Of a stretch of DNA of 64,000 bases, positions 19,872 to 26,896 are shown one piece after another. Below the pieces are notes generated by a model. It worked only from the letters and a program-made list of their open reading frames with translations, was not told the origin of the DNA and made no database searches. Within the stretch, counting starts at the first letter, position 1. Every line of letters starts with the position of its first letter. The translations under genes were made by a program, and so were the position numbers. The stretch comes from Shewanella sp. TC10 (GTDB lineage: Bacteria > Pseudomonadota > Gammaproteobacteria > Enterobacterales > Shewanellaceae), in assembly GCF_009663145.1 (NCBI RefSeq), contig NZ_VKHR01000012.1:1-64000 (forward strand), read 5' to 3'.

Positions 19872-21020
19872 ATGGATCTGTTACTGATTTTAACCTACAC
19901 CGCTTTGTGTGTTGCGATATTTAAAATATTCAAAATACCGTTAACTAAATGGACAGTGCCTACAGCCGTTTTAGGTGGCATAGCTTTAATCGGTACCTTA
20001 TTGGTATTGATGAACTACAACCATCCTTACACTAAGTTTGCACGTGAGTACTTTGTTTCTATTCCAATTAACCCCGCAGTTCGTGGCTTAGTGGTTGAGG
20101 TCAATGTAAAGCCAAATGTTCCGGTTAAAAAGGGTGATGTATTATTTAAAATTGACCCCACTCCTTTTATCGCTGAAGTAAAAGAAAAGCAGGCAGCGCT
20201 GGAAGACGCTAAACAAGCTGTACCGCAACTGAAAGCATCGTGGGATAGCGCGATTGCAAAAGTGACACAAGCTGAAGCTAACCGCGATAGGGCTAAGCAA
20301 GCTTATGAACGTTATGATGAAGGTAAGCGAAAGGGTGGCAAGAACTCACCATTTTCTGAAATTGAATTGGATAATAAACGCCAAACTTATTTAGCTTCTG
20401 AGGCTCAATTTAAAGCTGCTCAAGCTGATGAGATTCGTTTCCGCTTGGCTTTTCAATCGAATATTGATGGCGTAAATACCGATGTTGCAGTTATTCAAGC
20501 TCAATTAGACGAAGCACAATTTAACCTTGAGCGCACAGAGGTTAAAGCCCCTGTAGATGGTGTTGTTACCCAGATGGCGCTCCGCCCAGGAGTCATGGCA
20601 GTACCTATCCCACTTCGTCCTGCGATGACATTTATACCTGATGAAGATAGGTATTTTGCTGGCGCGTTTTGGCAAAACTCATTGCTGCGTTTAAAAGAAG
20701 GTGACGAAGCCGAGTTAATCTTAGATGCTATGCCTGGCGTGGTTCATAAAGGTAAAGTTGTTAAAGTTTTACCAGCAATGGCTGAAGGTGAGCTGCAATT
20801 TGGTGGATCATTACGATCTTCAAATGATTTGTTCAAGCGAGGCCGCGCACTGGTGCTTATTGAGCTTGATGACGAAAATGAATTGTTAGCTAACTTACCT
20901 GCGGGGGTGGCTGGCCAGTCAGCTATTTATACTGAACATTTCACGCATGTATCGATCATTCGAAAAGTATTGCTGAGGATGCAAGGTTGGCTAAACTACT
21001 TGTTTGCAGAAGGGCACTAA
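19872..21020 (+). CDS. yiaV: HlyD-family membrane fusion protein, YiaV type
   Basis: Periplasmic adaptor anchored in the inner membrane, of the EmrA/HlyD class, resembling E. coli YiaV. Two hydrophobic segments at the N-terminus (residues about 3-20 and 30-50) precede the first half of the biotinyl-lipoyl-like domain (VRGLVVEVNVKPNVPVKKGD), an alpha-helical hairpin (about 105-230, with repeated AQA/KQA heptads), the second lipoyl half (APVDGVVTQMALRPG) and a beta-barrel domain. The ending HVSIIRKVLLRMQGWLNYLF matches the YiaV tail. No cognate transporter or outer-membrane factor is adjacent, so the exported substrate is unknown. Confidence 0.9.
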   Translation: MDLLLILTYTALCVAIFKIFKIPLTKWTVPTAVLGGIALIGTLLVLMNYNHPYTKFAREYFVSIPINPAVRGLVVEVNVKPNVPVKKGDVLFKIDPTPFIAEVKEKQAALEDAKQAVPQLKASWDSAIAKVTQAEANRDRAKQAYERYDEGKRKGGKNSPFSEIELDNKRQTYLASEAQFKAAQADEIRFRLAFQSNIDGVNTDVAVIQAQLDEAQFNLERTEVKAPVDGVVTQMALRPGVMAVPIPLRPAMTFIPDEDRYFAGAFWQNSLLRLKEGDEAELILDAMPGVVHKGKVVKVLPAMAEGELQFGGSLRSSNDLFKRGRALVLIELDDENELLANLPAGVAGQSAIYTEHFTHVSIIRKVLLRMQGWLNYLFAEGH

Positions 21021-21070
21021 ATTAATCGCCCGCTACTTATCGATTGATAAAGTTATTGTTTATTTAATTA

Positions 21071-21095
21071 AAAAGTCCGCTTATAGCGGACTTTT
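21071..21095. terminator. bidirectional terminator between yiaV and the DUF4136 gene
   Basis: An 11-bp stem (AAAAGTCCGCT / AGCGGACTTTT) with a three-base loop and T runs on both strands lies between the convergent genes. Confidence 0.92.
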
Positions 21096-21124
21096 TTATT
21101 GAAATAACTTCAACTACAAGTTTA

Positions 21125-21670
21125 TTACTCAGGCTGAGGCAAAGGAGGGAATTGAGCTAATATATTGCTAATTGTCTTACTGGTTTCAGCTACTTTTTCA
21201 TCGCCACCGGATTCAAAATCAAATTCGTCAGTGCCACGCCAGATTAAGCGATTTTCTTTGGCATCAATAATATCAACTTGGATCACTTGAATTTTCGCGC
21301 TGTCACTACCTATTGGGATCCCCATGCTGGTACCGACACCTACTCCACCGTGACTGCCGCTGGTTCCTGTACCTAATCCAATCGAAAGTCCTGAACTTTT
21401 TGGCTTATCTTTAGTTAAAAATGCATAGCTGACTGCAAAATCACTTTGCTCTGATTTTTCAACAAAACCTTTTTCGGTCAAGGAGGTTCTTATGTTAGCC
21501 CGAATTCGTTCGGCACTGAGCTGGTCGCCTTGATCTGGTGTATCAATAAAGTAAAAAGTTTGAAGTTGGCTGAAATCGTATTTGGTATCGTAGTCAGAAT
21601 TACTGTTGGTACTTTTACAAGCGGTGAAACACAGTATCACCGAAAGCAGTATTAGGTTTCGAAATAACAT
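21125..21670 (-). CDS. DUF4136 lipoprotein
   Basis: A 181-residue predicted lipoprotein: the signal sequence ends in a lipobox-like CFTAC, followed by a Ser/Asn linker. The domain (YDFSQLQTFYFID, IRANIRTSLTEKGF, FAVSYAF, VDIIDAKENRLIWRGT) has the DUF4136 pattern. A Gly/Ser-rich stretch (SIGLGTGTSGSHGGVGVG) sits in the middle. The ATG at 21670 has GGAGAG ahead and is preferred to a start four codons earlier. Asp/Glu follows no +2 inner-membrane retention rule (Lys at +2), so the outer membrane is likely. Function unknown. Confidence 0.82.
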   Translation of the reverse strand: MLFRNLILLSVILCFTACKSTNSNSDYDTKYDFSQLQTFYFIDTPDQGDQLSAERIRANIRTSLTEKGFVEKSEQSDFAVSYAFLTKDKPKSSGLSIGLGTGTSGSHGGVGVGTSMGIPIGSDSAKIQVIQVDIIDAKENRLIWRGTDEFDFESGGDEKVAETSKTISNILAQFPPLPQPE

Positions 21671-21939
21671 AGCACTCTCCAAAGCGGCATACTTCGTTTT
21701 AGTATGACATATGCTTAAAATTGATGGCTGTCAGCAGGGTAATATACACGCAAATTTATTCATAAATTTAGTGGTATAGCGAATAAGTCTTTTAATTAGC
21801 TTAATGTAATTTGGCGGTTTAAACCAACCTTAGTTGATCTTACATGCTGATTTATTTGATAAATAAGCAAAATTGAATATGCCTTTTAGTGAGTTTAGTG
21901 CTAGATTAGAGTAATAAATAACCACATGTTAGTGAGGAT

Positions 21940-22254
21940 ATGGAACAACTTAGTTTTCTGGAAGTACCCAGTCCGTGTATAGGCGTGTGTCAAACTGATG
22001 CGCGTGGTTATTGTGCGGGTTGCTTACGTAATAGAGATGAGCGCTTTAATTGGCTGCATTTCAGTGATGCGCAAAAACACAACATCATTCGTTTGTGTAT
22101 ACAGCGTAAACGTCGTAGGCAATATGCAAAGTACAAAGCGCAGCAGATAGCGATTAAAGAACAACAAGCTGAAGTTAATACTCAGCTCGATTTTGAAGAA
22201 GATACGCAAGAGAATAAAGATAACTTAGATTTTGGTGATTTCTCTCTAGATTAA
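21940..22254 (+). CDS. DUF1289 cysteine-rich protein
   Basis: A 104-residue protein whose first 55 residues hold the DUF1289 signature: SPCIGVCQTDARGYCAGC (four cysteines, probably binding a metal) then LRNRDERFNWLHFSD. A basic stretch (KRKRRRQYAKYKAQ) and an acidic tail follow. AGTGAGGAT gives a fair ribosome binding site. Its 3' end is convergent with the histidine kinase gene, eight bases away. Function unknown; possibly nucleic-acid or Fe-S related (inference). Confidence 0.88.
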   Translation: MEQLSFLEVPSPCIGVCQTDARGYCAGCLRNRDERFNWLHFSDAQKHNIIRLCIQRKRRRQYAKYKAQQIAIKEQQAEVNTQLDFEEDTQENKDNLDFGDFSLD

Positions 22255-22262
22255 ATTGTTAA

Positions 22263-23549
22263 TTAATCATCCATCTTTGGCTTAACAAATAAATGCTCTC
22301 TCGGCCAAATCAAAGTGAAAGAAGTATTATCTTCATCGCTTACTAGCTTAACTTGGCCTTTATGGCGATGCATGATCCGCTTGATAATTGCTAAGCCTAA
22401 ACCATGCCCTTTATTGCCTTTATGTTGAGATTTACTGCGATAGAAAGGTTCAAAAAGTTTCTCTTGGTCCTCTTCTGGGACTGCTTCACCATCATTTACG
22501 ACCGACAAGAAAACCAATCTTTCATCGTAACTCAAATACAGCTCAATACTGGTTTGAGTATAACGTTGGGCATTAGTGATGAGGTTTTGAATTGCACGTT
22601 CAACCAAAGGCGGCTCAGCCATAATTAACATTTTATCCATAGAGTAATGGAAGTTAATAGGCTTATCACTCAATGGTGATAATCGAGCAGTTAGCTCTTC
22701 TGTCATGCTAATTAGTTCACACTTTTCAAGTGTTGGTTCTTGCTGTACTTCTAAGCTTGCATAGGTCAACAACTCTTGTAATAAGGTTTCCATTTCCTTG
22801 ATATCAAGTTGCATTTCGTCAAGGAACTCTTGCCTCCGCTGCTCGTCACTTTTCGGAAGGCAGTATTGTGGTAAAAGAGCCAAAGCAAACTTCAACCTAG
22901 CTAAAGGGGTTCTAATTTCATGGGAAACTGCATTAGATAAATGTTTTTGATTTTCGATTAGGTCACTAATATGTTGCGCCATATCGTTGAAGGTATTAGC
23001 AAGTGGGGCAACTTGAGAACTGGCATTAAGCTCAATTCGAGTATTCCATTTGGCTTCACCAAAGTTTTGAGTTGCTTTTTTTAAGGTCTTTAAATCTTTA
23101 GACAGTGGCCAAACCCAAATTAGTGCCACAAAAGCTAAAGATAAATAGAAAAAAATAGTAAATAGACTGCGTAACTGGCCTCGGGGATCGACATCAACAG
23201 GGCCTGCCATAAGAACTTGGTCGCCTACGGCAATGAACTGTAATTCATGGCTTTTATCTGCTGTAGTCGTGATAATCTGCGTTTCAGAAAATACAACATC
23301 ACCGCTTAAAGCTATCTCATTTTTTTCGAATAATTGCAGTGGGTAGGGGAATTGTTTATTGATCTTATCAAGCTGAGCTTGGCGATCGGCTTTAGGTTGC
23401 TGAGCGAGAAGCAAACCAAAGGCAATTAGTGGTGAGTCGAGGTTGTCGTTATCTTCGACTTGTTGTTGCCATAAGCTATCTAATGTCCAGCCTATACCTA
23501 AAAAGCTTAAGCTTAATAATAGGTATAGGCTGATGAAGAGTCTTTTCAA
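22263..23549 (-). CDS. sensor histidine kinase, RstB-like
   Basis: Membrane sensor kinase of a two-component pair. Two transmembrane segments (about 5-22 and 132-150) flank a roughly 110-residue periplasmic sensor. HAMP follows, then the HisKA box AVSHEIRTPLARL with phospho-acceptor His210, the N box (NLITNAQRYT) and G boxes (VVNDGEAVPEEDQEKLFEPF, KGHGLGLAI). Layout and the N-terminal MKRLFISLYLLL resemble E. coli RstB. The only start fitting this N-terminus is a TTG at 23549 with a weak AGAAG in front, so translation may be low or coupled. The response regulator gene lies 17 bases upstream. Confidence 0.92.
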   Translation of the reverse strand: MKRLFISLYLLLSLSFLGIGWTLDSLWQQQVEDNDNLDSPLIAFGLLLAQQPKADRQAQLDKINKQFPYPLQLFEKNEIALSGDVVFSETQIITTTADKSHELQFIAVGDQVLMAGPVDVDPRGQLRSLFTIFFYLSLAFVALIWVWPLSKDLKTLKKATQNFGEAKWNTRIELNASSQVAPLANTFNDMAQHISDLIENQKHLSNAVSHEIRTPLARLKFALALLPQYCLPKSDEQRRQEFLDEMQLDIKEMETLLQELLTYASLEVQQEPTLEKCELISMTEELTARLSPLSDKPINFHYSMDKMLIMAEPPLVERAIQNLITNAQRYTQTSIELYLSYDERLVFLSVVNDGEAVPEEDQEKLFEPFYRSKSQHKGNKGHGLGLAIIKRIMHRHKGQVKLVSDEDNTSFTLIWPREHLFVKPKMDD

Positions 23550-23566
23550 AGTCTTCTATAACCTGA

Positions 23567-24280
23567 TTAGTTATTCCACGCTTCCGGCGCGAATAAATAA
23601 CCTTGTCCCCAAACAGTTTTAATTCTGAATGGTGTTTCGATGCTATCACCTAACTTCTTACGTAAGCGCGAGATACGAACATCAATTTTTCTATCTTTAC
23701 CGTCAAAGTCGATATTAAGAAGGTATTGATAAATATACTGACGACTCAGTACCTGGCCTGCTTGTGAAGCTAGTAGCCATAATAATTCAAACTCATGGCT
23801 AGTTAGATCAACCTCAGTATTACCTAAGCGAATAGCTTGAGTATGAGGATCTATGCTCAATTTACCAAAGCTTAAACAGTGAGACTCAGGTTTTGAAGGC
23901 TGAGCCTGACGGCGAAGTAGGTTATTGATACGAGCTACCAACAAGCTAGGGTCTACTGGTTTAACCACGTAATCATCGGCGCCTAACTCTAAGCCTTTGA
24001 TTTGGTCTTCAGGTGAACCTAACGCACTCATTAATAAAATCGGACCTGCAAAGTAATCAGGTAGTTTTTCACACAGGCTTAATCCATCAAGTCCAGGTAG
24101 CATGATATCCAATAAAATTATATCAGGCTTGTAACTAATTAATCGTGTTAATACGGTATCACCACGTCGTTCAACTTCGACGTGCATATCATGTGACTTA
24201 AGGTAATCCACAATTAAGTTGGCAAGACGAATATCATCTTCGACCAACAAAACTCTATGAGTTGATGGGGGGGTTGCCAT
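23567..24280 (-). CDS. OmpR-family response regulator, RstA-like
   Basis: DNA-binding partner of the adjacent kinase. The receiver domain (about 7-120) has the acidic pocket VEDD, phospho-acceptor Asp58 in LLDIMLPGLDG, and Lys in YVVKPVDPSLL. The C-terminal winged helix (about 140-235) has LTSHEFELLWLLAS and RKIDVRISRLRKKLGD. The ATG at 24280 overlaps the stop of the DUF3019 gene (TAATG) with GGAG ahead; five upstream in-frame codons are disregarded. This places it in one transcript with mipA and the DUF3019 gene. Confidence 0.94.
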   Translation of the reverse strand: MATPPSTHRVLLVEDDIRLANLIVDYLKSHDMHVEVERRGDTVLTRLISYKPDIILLDIMLPGLDGLSLCEKLPDYFAGPILLMSALGSPEDQIKGLELGADDYVVKPVDPSLLVARINNLLRRQAQPSKPESHCLSFGKLSIDPHTQAIRLGNTEVDLTSHEFELLWLLASQAGQVLSRQYIYQYLLNIDFDGKDRKIDVRISRLRKKLGDSIETPFRIKTVWGQGYLFAPEAWNN

Positions 24281-24696
24281 TAAAATAAACTCCAAGGGTT
24301 ACGGTAACGTCTGCGAACTTTTGTTTCTGACGCAGTTGTGACTTTTAGTAAAACGTCCGCCAGTTCATTATTATTATTCTTATTTATTAAGACAAAATGA
24401 ATATCTTTGTTTGTTTTTACAGAAATTTGCAATGAGTGTTCATTAATTGAATCACTACACCACCGAGATAAGGATGGGTAATTTGAGATAATACACACCA
24501 GTTGCTCAGTGTCGACACTCCAATTTAGCTTAATGTCAATTTCACAAATGCTGTCTCCAGCATCAATAAGACATAAACGAGGGGTAGCCGAAAACTGTGC
24601 TTGCCCGGTAAGCGTATCAGCTTTGGCATAGAAAGCACTAAAAATCAGTATTAAGATACCGAAAAAGTGATAGACCTTATGTTCTTTAAGGAACAA
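24280..24696 (-). CDS. DUF3019-type secreted protein
   Basis: A 138-residue protein with an N-terminal signal (FFGILILIFSAFYAKA) and a mature domain carrying four cysteines (RLCLIDAGDSICEI, LVCIISNY, SRWCSD), probably two disulfides. The ending RRRYRNPWSLF with several arginines is typical of DUF3019 proteins that accompany MipA and two-component genes in Shewanella (recognised from memory). No ATG is available; the start is a TTG two bases after the mipA stop, and the stop overlaps the response-regulator start. Such tight packing suggests a shared pathway, perhaps as an envelope accessory of the sensor (inference). Confidence 0.75.
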   Translation of the reverse strand: MFLKEHKVYHFFGILILIFSAFYAKADTLTGQAQFSATPRLCLIDAGDSICEIDIKLNWSVDTEQLVCIISNYPSLSRWCSDSINEHSLQISVKTNKDIHFVLINKNNNNELADVLLKVTTASETKVRRRYRNPWSLF

Positions 24697-24698
24697 GG

Positions 24699-25574
24699 TT
24701 AAAACCTGTATGCAGCTCCAACAAAATAGGAGCTTGAGTAATCTTCATCAATAATTGGGCTGTCGATAATTTCATCGGCTAATTGGGTATAACGTGCTGC
24801 TAATAGTAAATCCCAGCTGGGTGAAATACGGTAGCGCGTTGTCAATTCTATTGCATTACTCCAATCAGAATTGGGTTGGTACTCTTCACTCCAGTACGCA
24901 TTCTCACTGGCTCGAACACCGAAGTAATAGTCAATAACTTCTGAACTTTTCCATGCTGTTTTCAATGCTAAGTCAAAACGCCAGTCTGAGATGGCGAGAG
25001 AATATGTCCAGCTGATATCAACTTCTTGACCATTATGTACGTTTAATAAATCATGGGTAGCGGCAATTTTAAACACGCCTAATTTGCCATACCAGAAAAG
25101 TTCTACACCACCATATACGGTGAAGTTTCTACTTTCAAGTTCATTTAAAACAGGAGCTTGGCTTACAGCTTGAGTTCCAAATCCTCCAATTGCAGGTATG
25201 TCTGTCGCACTGTCAATATTTGCTGATTGAGGTAAGAAAATATTGGCAGGATCCCAACGATAAAAAAATGCACGCTCGTCGCTGTAGCTAGTAGCGAGAT
25301 TGATTGTGAAATTTTCTTGCTCAGATAGCGTATAGCCGAAGTTGAAGTTATCAAAAAACCAACGTTCTCCATAGTAAGCTATTGAAGGTATTACATAAAG
25401 AGGTATGTCATCATAGCTGGCTAGAGGGTTAGTTTTATTGCCATAACCAATAGCAACACTAATATCCCACTCACCTACAACGATACAGTCACCATCTTTT
25501 TGACAAGGCTCATCTGCCACAGCGGGTGCAATGGACAGAAAAAAAATGGTGAAAATGACAAGAAATCGATACAT
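24699..25574 (-). CDS. MipA/OmpV-family outer-membrane protein
   Basis: Beta-barrel of the MipA/OmpV family (scaffold or porin-like proteins of the outer membrane). The signal peptide MYRFLVIFTIFFLSIAPA is cleaved near AVA-DEP. The mature start WDISVAIGYGNKTNPL and the IPLYVIPSIAYYGERWFFDN block match the family. The C-terminus ends in Phe (GAAYRF). The ATG at 25574 is used, though in-frame TTG codons at 25577-25583 sit closer to the AAAGG sequence. First gene of the four-gene mipA-DUF3019-regulator-kinase operon. Confidence 0.87.
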   Translation of the reverse strand: MYRFLVIFTIFFLSIAPAVADEPCQKDGDCIVVGEWDISVAIGYGNKTNPLASYDDIPLYVIPSIAYYGERWFFDNFNFGYTLSEQENFTINLATSYSDERAFFYRWDPANIFLPQSANIDSATDIPAIGGFGTQAVSQAPVLNELESRNFTVYGGVELFWYGKLGVFKIAATHDLLNVHNGQEVDISWTYSLAISDWRFDLALKTAWKSSEVIDYYFGVRASENAYWSEEYQPNSDWSNAIELTTRYRISPSWDLLLAARYTQLADEIIDSPIIDEDYSSSYFVGAAYRF

Positions 25575-25668
25575 CAACAACAAACAACCTTTGTAATATC
25601 AAAATAAAACAGCTAATAAATGCGACTTTATCATTAAAATGAAGTCGGAAAAATTGCTTTAATTAAAA

Positions 25669-25684
25669 TGATACAAACTGATAC
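25669..25684 (-). promoter_or_regulatory. candidate OmpR-family direct-repeat operator upstream of mipA
   Basis: On the minus strand GTATCA-GTTT-GTATCA is a six-base direct repeat with a 10-base period, the usual geometry for OmpR/PhoP-type dimers. It lies about 100 bases before the mipA start, where the operon's own regulator could bind. Inference from geometry only. Confidence 0.4.
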
Positions 25685-25752
25685 TTGTGATTCGCAAGTG
25701 TTAATGGTGTTGCTCATTGTATCGTTTTTAGCTAAACCTTTGTTTTAATGTG

Positions 25753-26013
25753 TTATAAATTATCTTTTGTTAATTCTGTTTTAGCTAAAGAAGATTGGCG
25801 TTGATAGCCCATTTCGATCAACTGAGCGTTGACGCAATCTGATACAAACTGTTGCTCTTCGACTGATTCTATTTGTTCTTGTGCTGCGGCTTTAGTACAA
25901 ATATCAGTGAGAGAAATTAACGTTTCTTTAGGCGCTTTAATGTTATTTGCAAAAACTGAAGCACTCAGTAAAACAGTCGTTGCTAGAAGGGCTGATAATG
26001 AAAAATTTTGCAT
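25753..26013 (-). CDS. small secreted protein of unknown function
   Basis: An 86-residue protein with a clear signal peptide (MQNFSLSALLATTVLLSA, cleavage near VFA-NNI). The mature 64 residues are mostly helical, with two cysteines (DICTKAA and VSDCVNA) spaced for one disulfide. AAGGACA precedes the ATG. No family recognised. It is monocistronic, upstream of the mipA operon on the same strand, with a set of three short repeats in its promoter region. Confidence 0.65.
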   Translation of the reverse strand: MQNFSLSALLATTVLLSASVFANNIKAPKETLISLTDICTKAAAQEQIESVEEQQFVSDCVNAQLIEMGYQRQSSLAKTELTKDNL

Positions 26014-26070
26014 GGGTTGTCCTTTGTTAGAACTTATTATTAATATCTTGTGAATTTAACGAGCTGTATT

Positions 26071-26101
26071 TGCAAACAATTTTCGCAAATAAGTTCGCAA
26101 A
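26071..26101. repeat. three short direct repeats upstream of the small secreted protein gene
   Basis: TGCAAACAA, CGCAAATAA and CGCAAACAA occur in the same orientation at 12-13 base intervals, overlapping at their right end an inverted repeat CAAACAA-CC-TTGTTTG. They lie 60-90 bases before the start of the gene, as expected of a multi-site operator. Confidence 0.45.
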
Positions 26102-26181
26102 CAACCTTGTTTGTTATAGCCGCTATGTTTGTAAATAGCAGTTTGTAAATTGAACAATTAATTAGTCAAATAGATGCAAAA

Positions 26182-26700
26182 TTAGTTCATTTTTTGTTTT
26201 ATAAATTCAATCGCAGCATCGTTTAAACAACGCTTAGAAACGTAATGTTTAAGCTTTTCAGTCGTTAATAAAAAACCTTGTTCTGTTTCCTGCGAACGGT
26301 AGATATCTGTCCATTTGAGCAAATGGTCAATATATGCAGATTTGGAATGAATGCCTTGGTCATTGATAGTTAATGTCACTGGGTTATTAGCTGATTTACT
26401 GATCATTTGTCTCATCAACCACCAAGCTCGATTAAAGCGTACTTGAAGTGCTTCAACCGCTCCTAAGCCTATAAAAAAGTATGCAAGATAAGGTGTGACA
26501 TCAGTTTGAGTCATTAAGAAACCCGCCACAATAAAAGCCACTGCTTTTAAATATCGTTTTGGGCTATGGTTAATCACCACAGACTCATCAAAGGTTTCAG
26601 CGAAGTGTGATTTATCTAAGATATATTCTTTAGAAAAGTTAAAACCGATATCAGTTAAGTTATCGGCTTCAGTGGTTGTTGGAGTATTGCTAGCAGACAT
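26182..26700 (-). CDS. YcxB-like membrane protein
   Basis: A 172-residue protein with two close transmembrane segments (about 50-66 and 70-88, AVAFIVAGFLMTQ and YLAYFFIGLGAVEAL) and a C-terminal cytoplasmic domain. The latter has VTLTINDQGIHSKSAYIDHLLKW, the strand-turn pattern of YcxB-type (PH-like) domains, in which a conserved Trp follows. The ribosome binding site is poor. It follows glnD on the same strand with a short degenerate frame between. Function unknown. Confidence 0.6.
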   Translation of the reverse strand: MSASNTPTTTEADNLTDIGFNFSKEYILDKSHFAETFDESVVINHSPKRYLKAVAFIVAGFLMTQTDVTPYLAYFFIGLGAVEALQVRFNRAWWLMRQMISKSANNPVTLTINDQGIHSKSAYIDHLLKWTDIYRSQETEQGFLLTTEKLKHYVSKRCLNDAAIEFIKQKMN

Positions 26701-26731
26701 ATTGTGCTCATAATCAATCTTAATGGGCTAA

Positions 26732-26836
26732 TTATAAGGTTGAAGTGAACGATTTGACTAATTTTTCCTGCAACTGAGCTTGAGTAGGGCGGTTAACTAA
26801 TCTGTTAGCTAAGTCAGCTATAGATAGTTCATTCAT
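26732..26836 (-). CDS. 34-residue frame repeating the GlnD C-terminus
   Basis: A short frame between glnD and the YcxB-like gene ends QAQLQEKLVKSFTST before its last codon, against VELQEKLVKSITSS at the end of GlnD. About 36 of 43 aligned bases are identical by eye. It starts with ATG but lacks a clear Shine-Dalgarno. It is most simply a decayed partial duplication of the glnD 3' end; a translated micro-protein is possible but unsupported. Confidence 0.35.
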   Translation of the reverse strand: MNELSIADLANRLVNRPTQAQLQEKLVKSFTSTL

Positions 26837-26896
26837 CTTTATTGCTCATAACCCTTCATTTTCGAGCCAAACAGCTCGATTTTTTATGGTTGATGC

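Noticed and set aside
26862-26885. Terminator for glnD
   Set aside because: The hairpin TCGAGC/GCTCGA has its T run on the plus strand; on the glnD strand it is followed by A residues, so it does not fit an intrinsic terminator for glnD.
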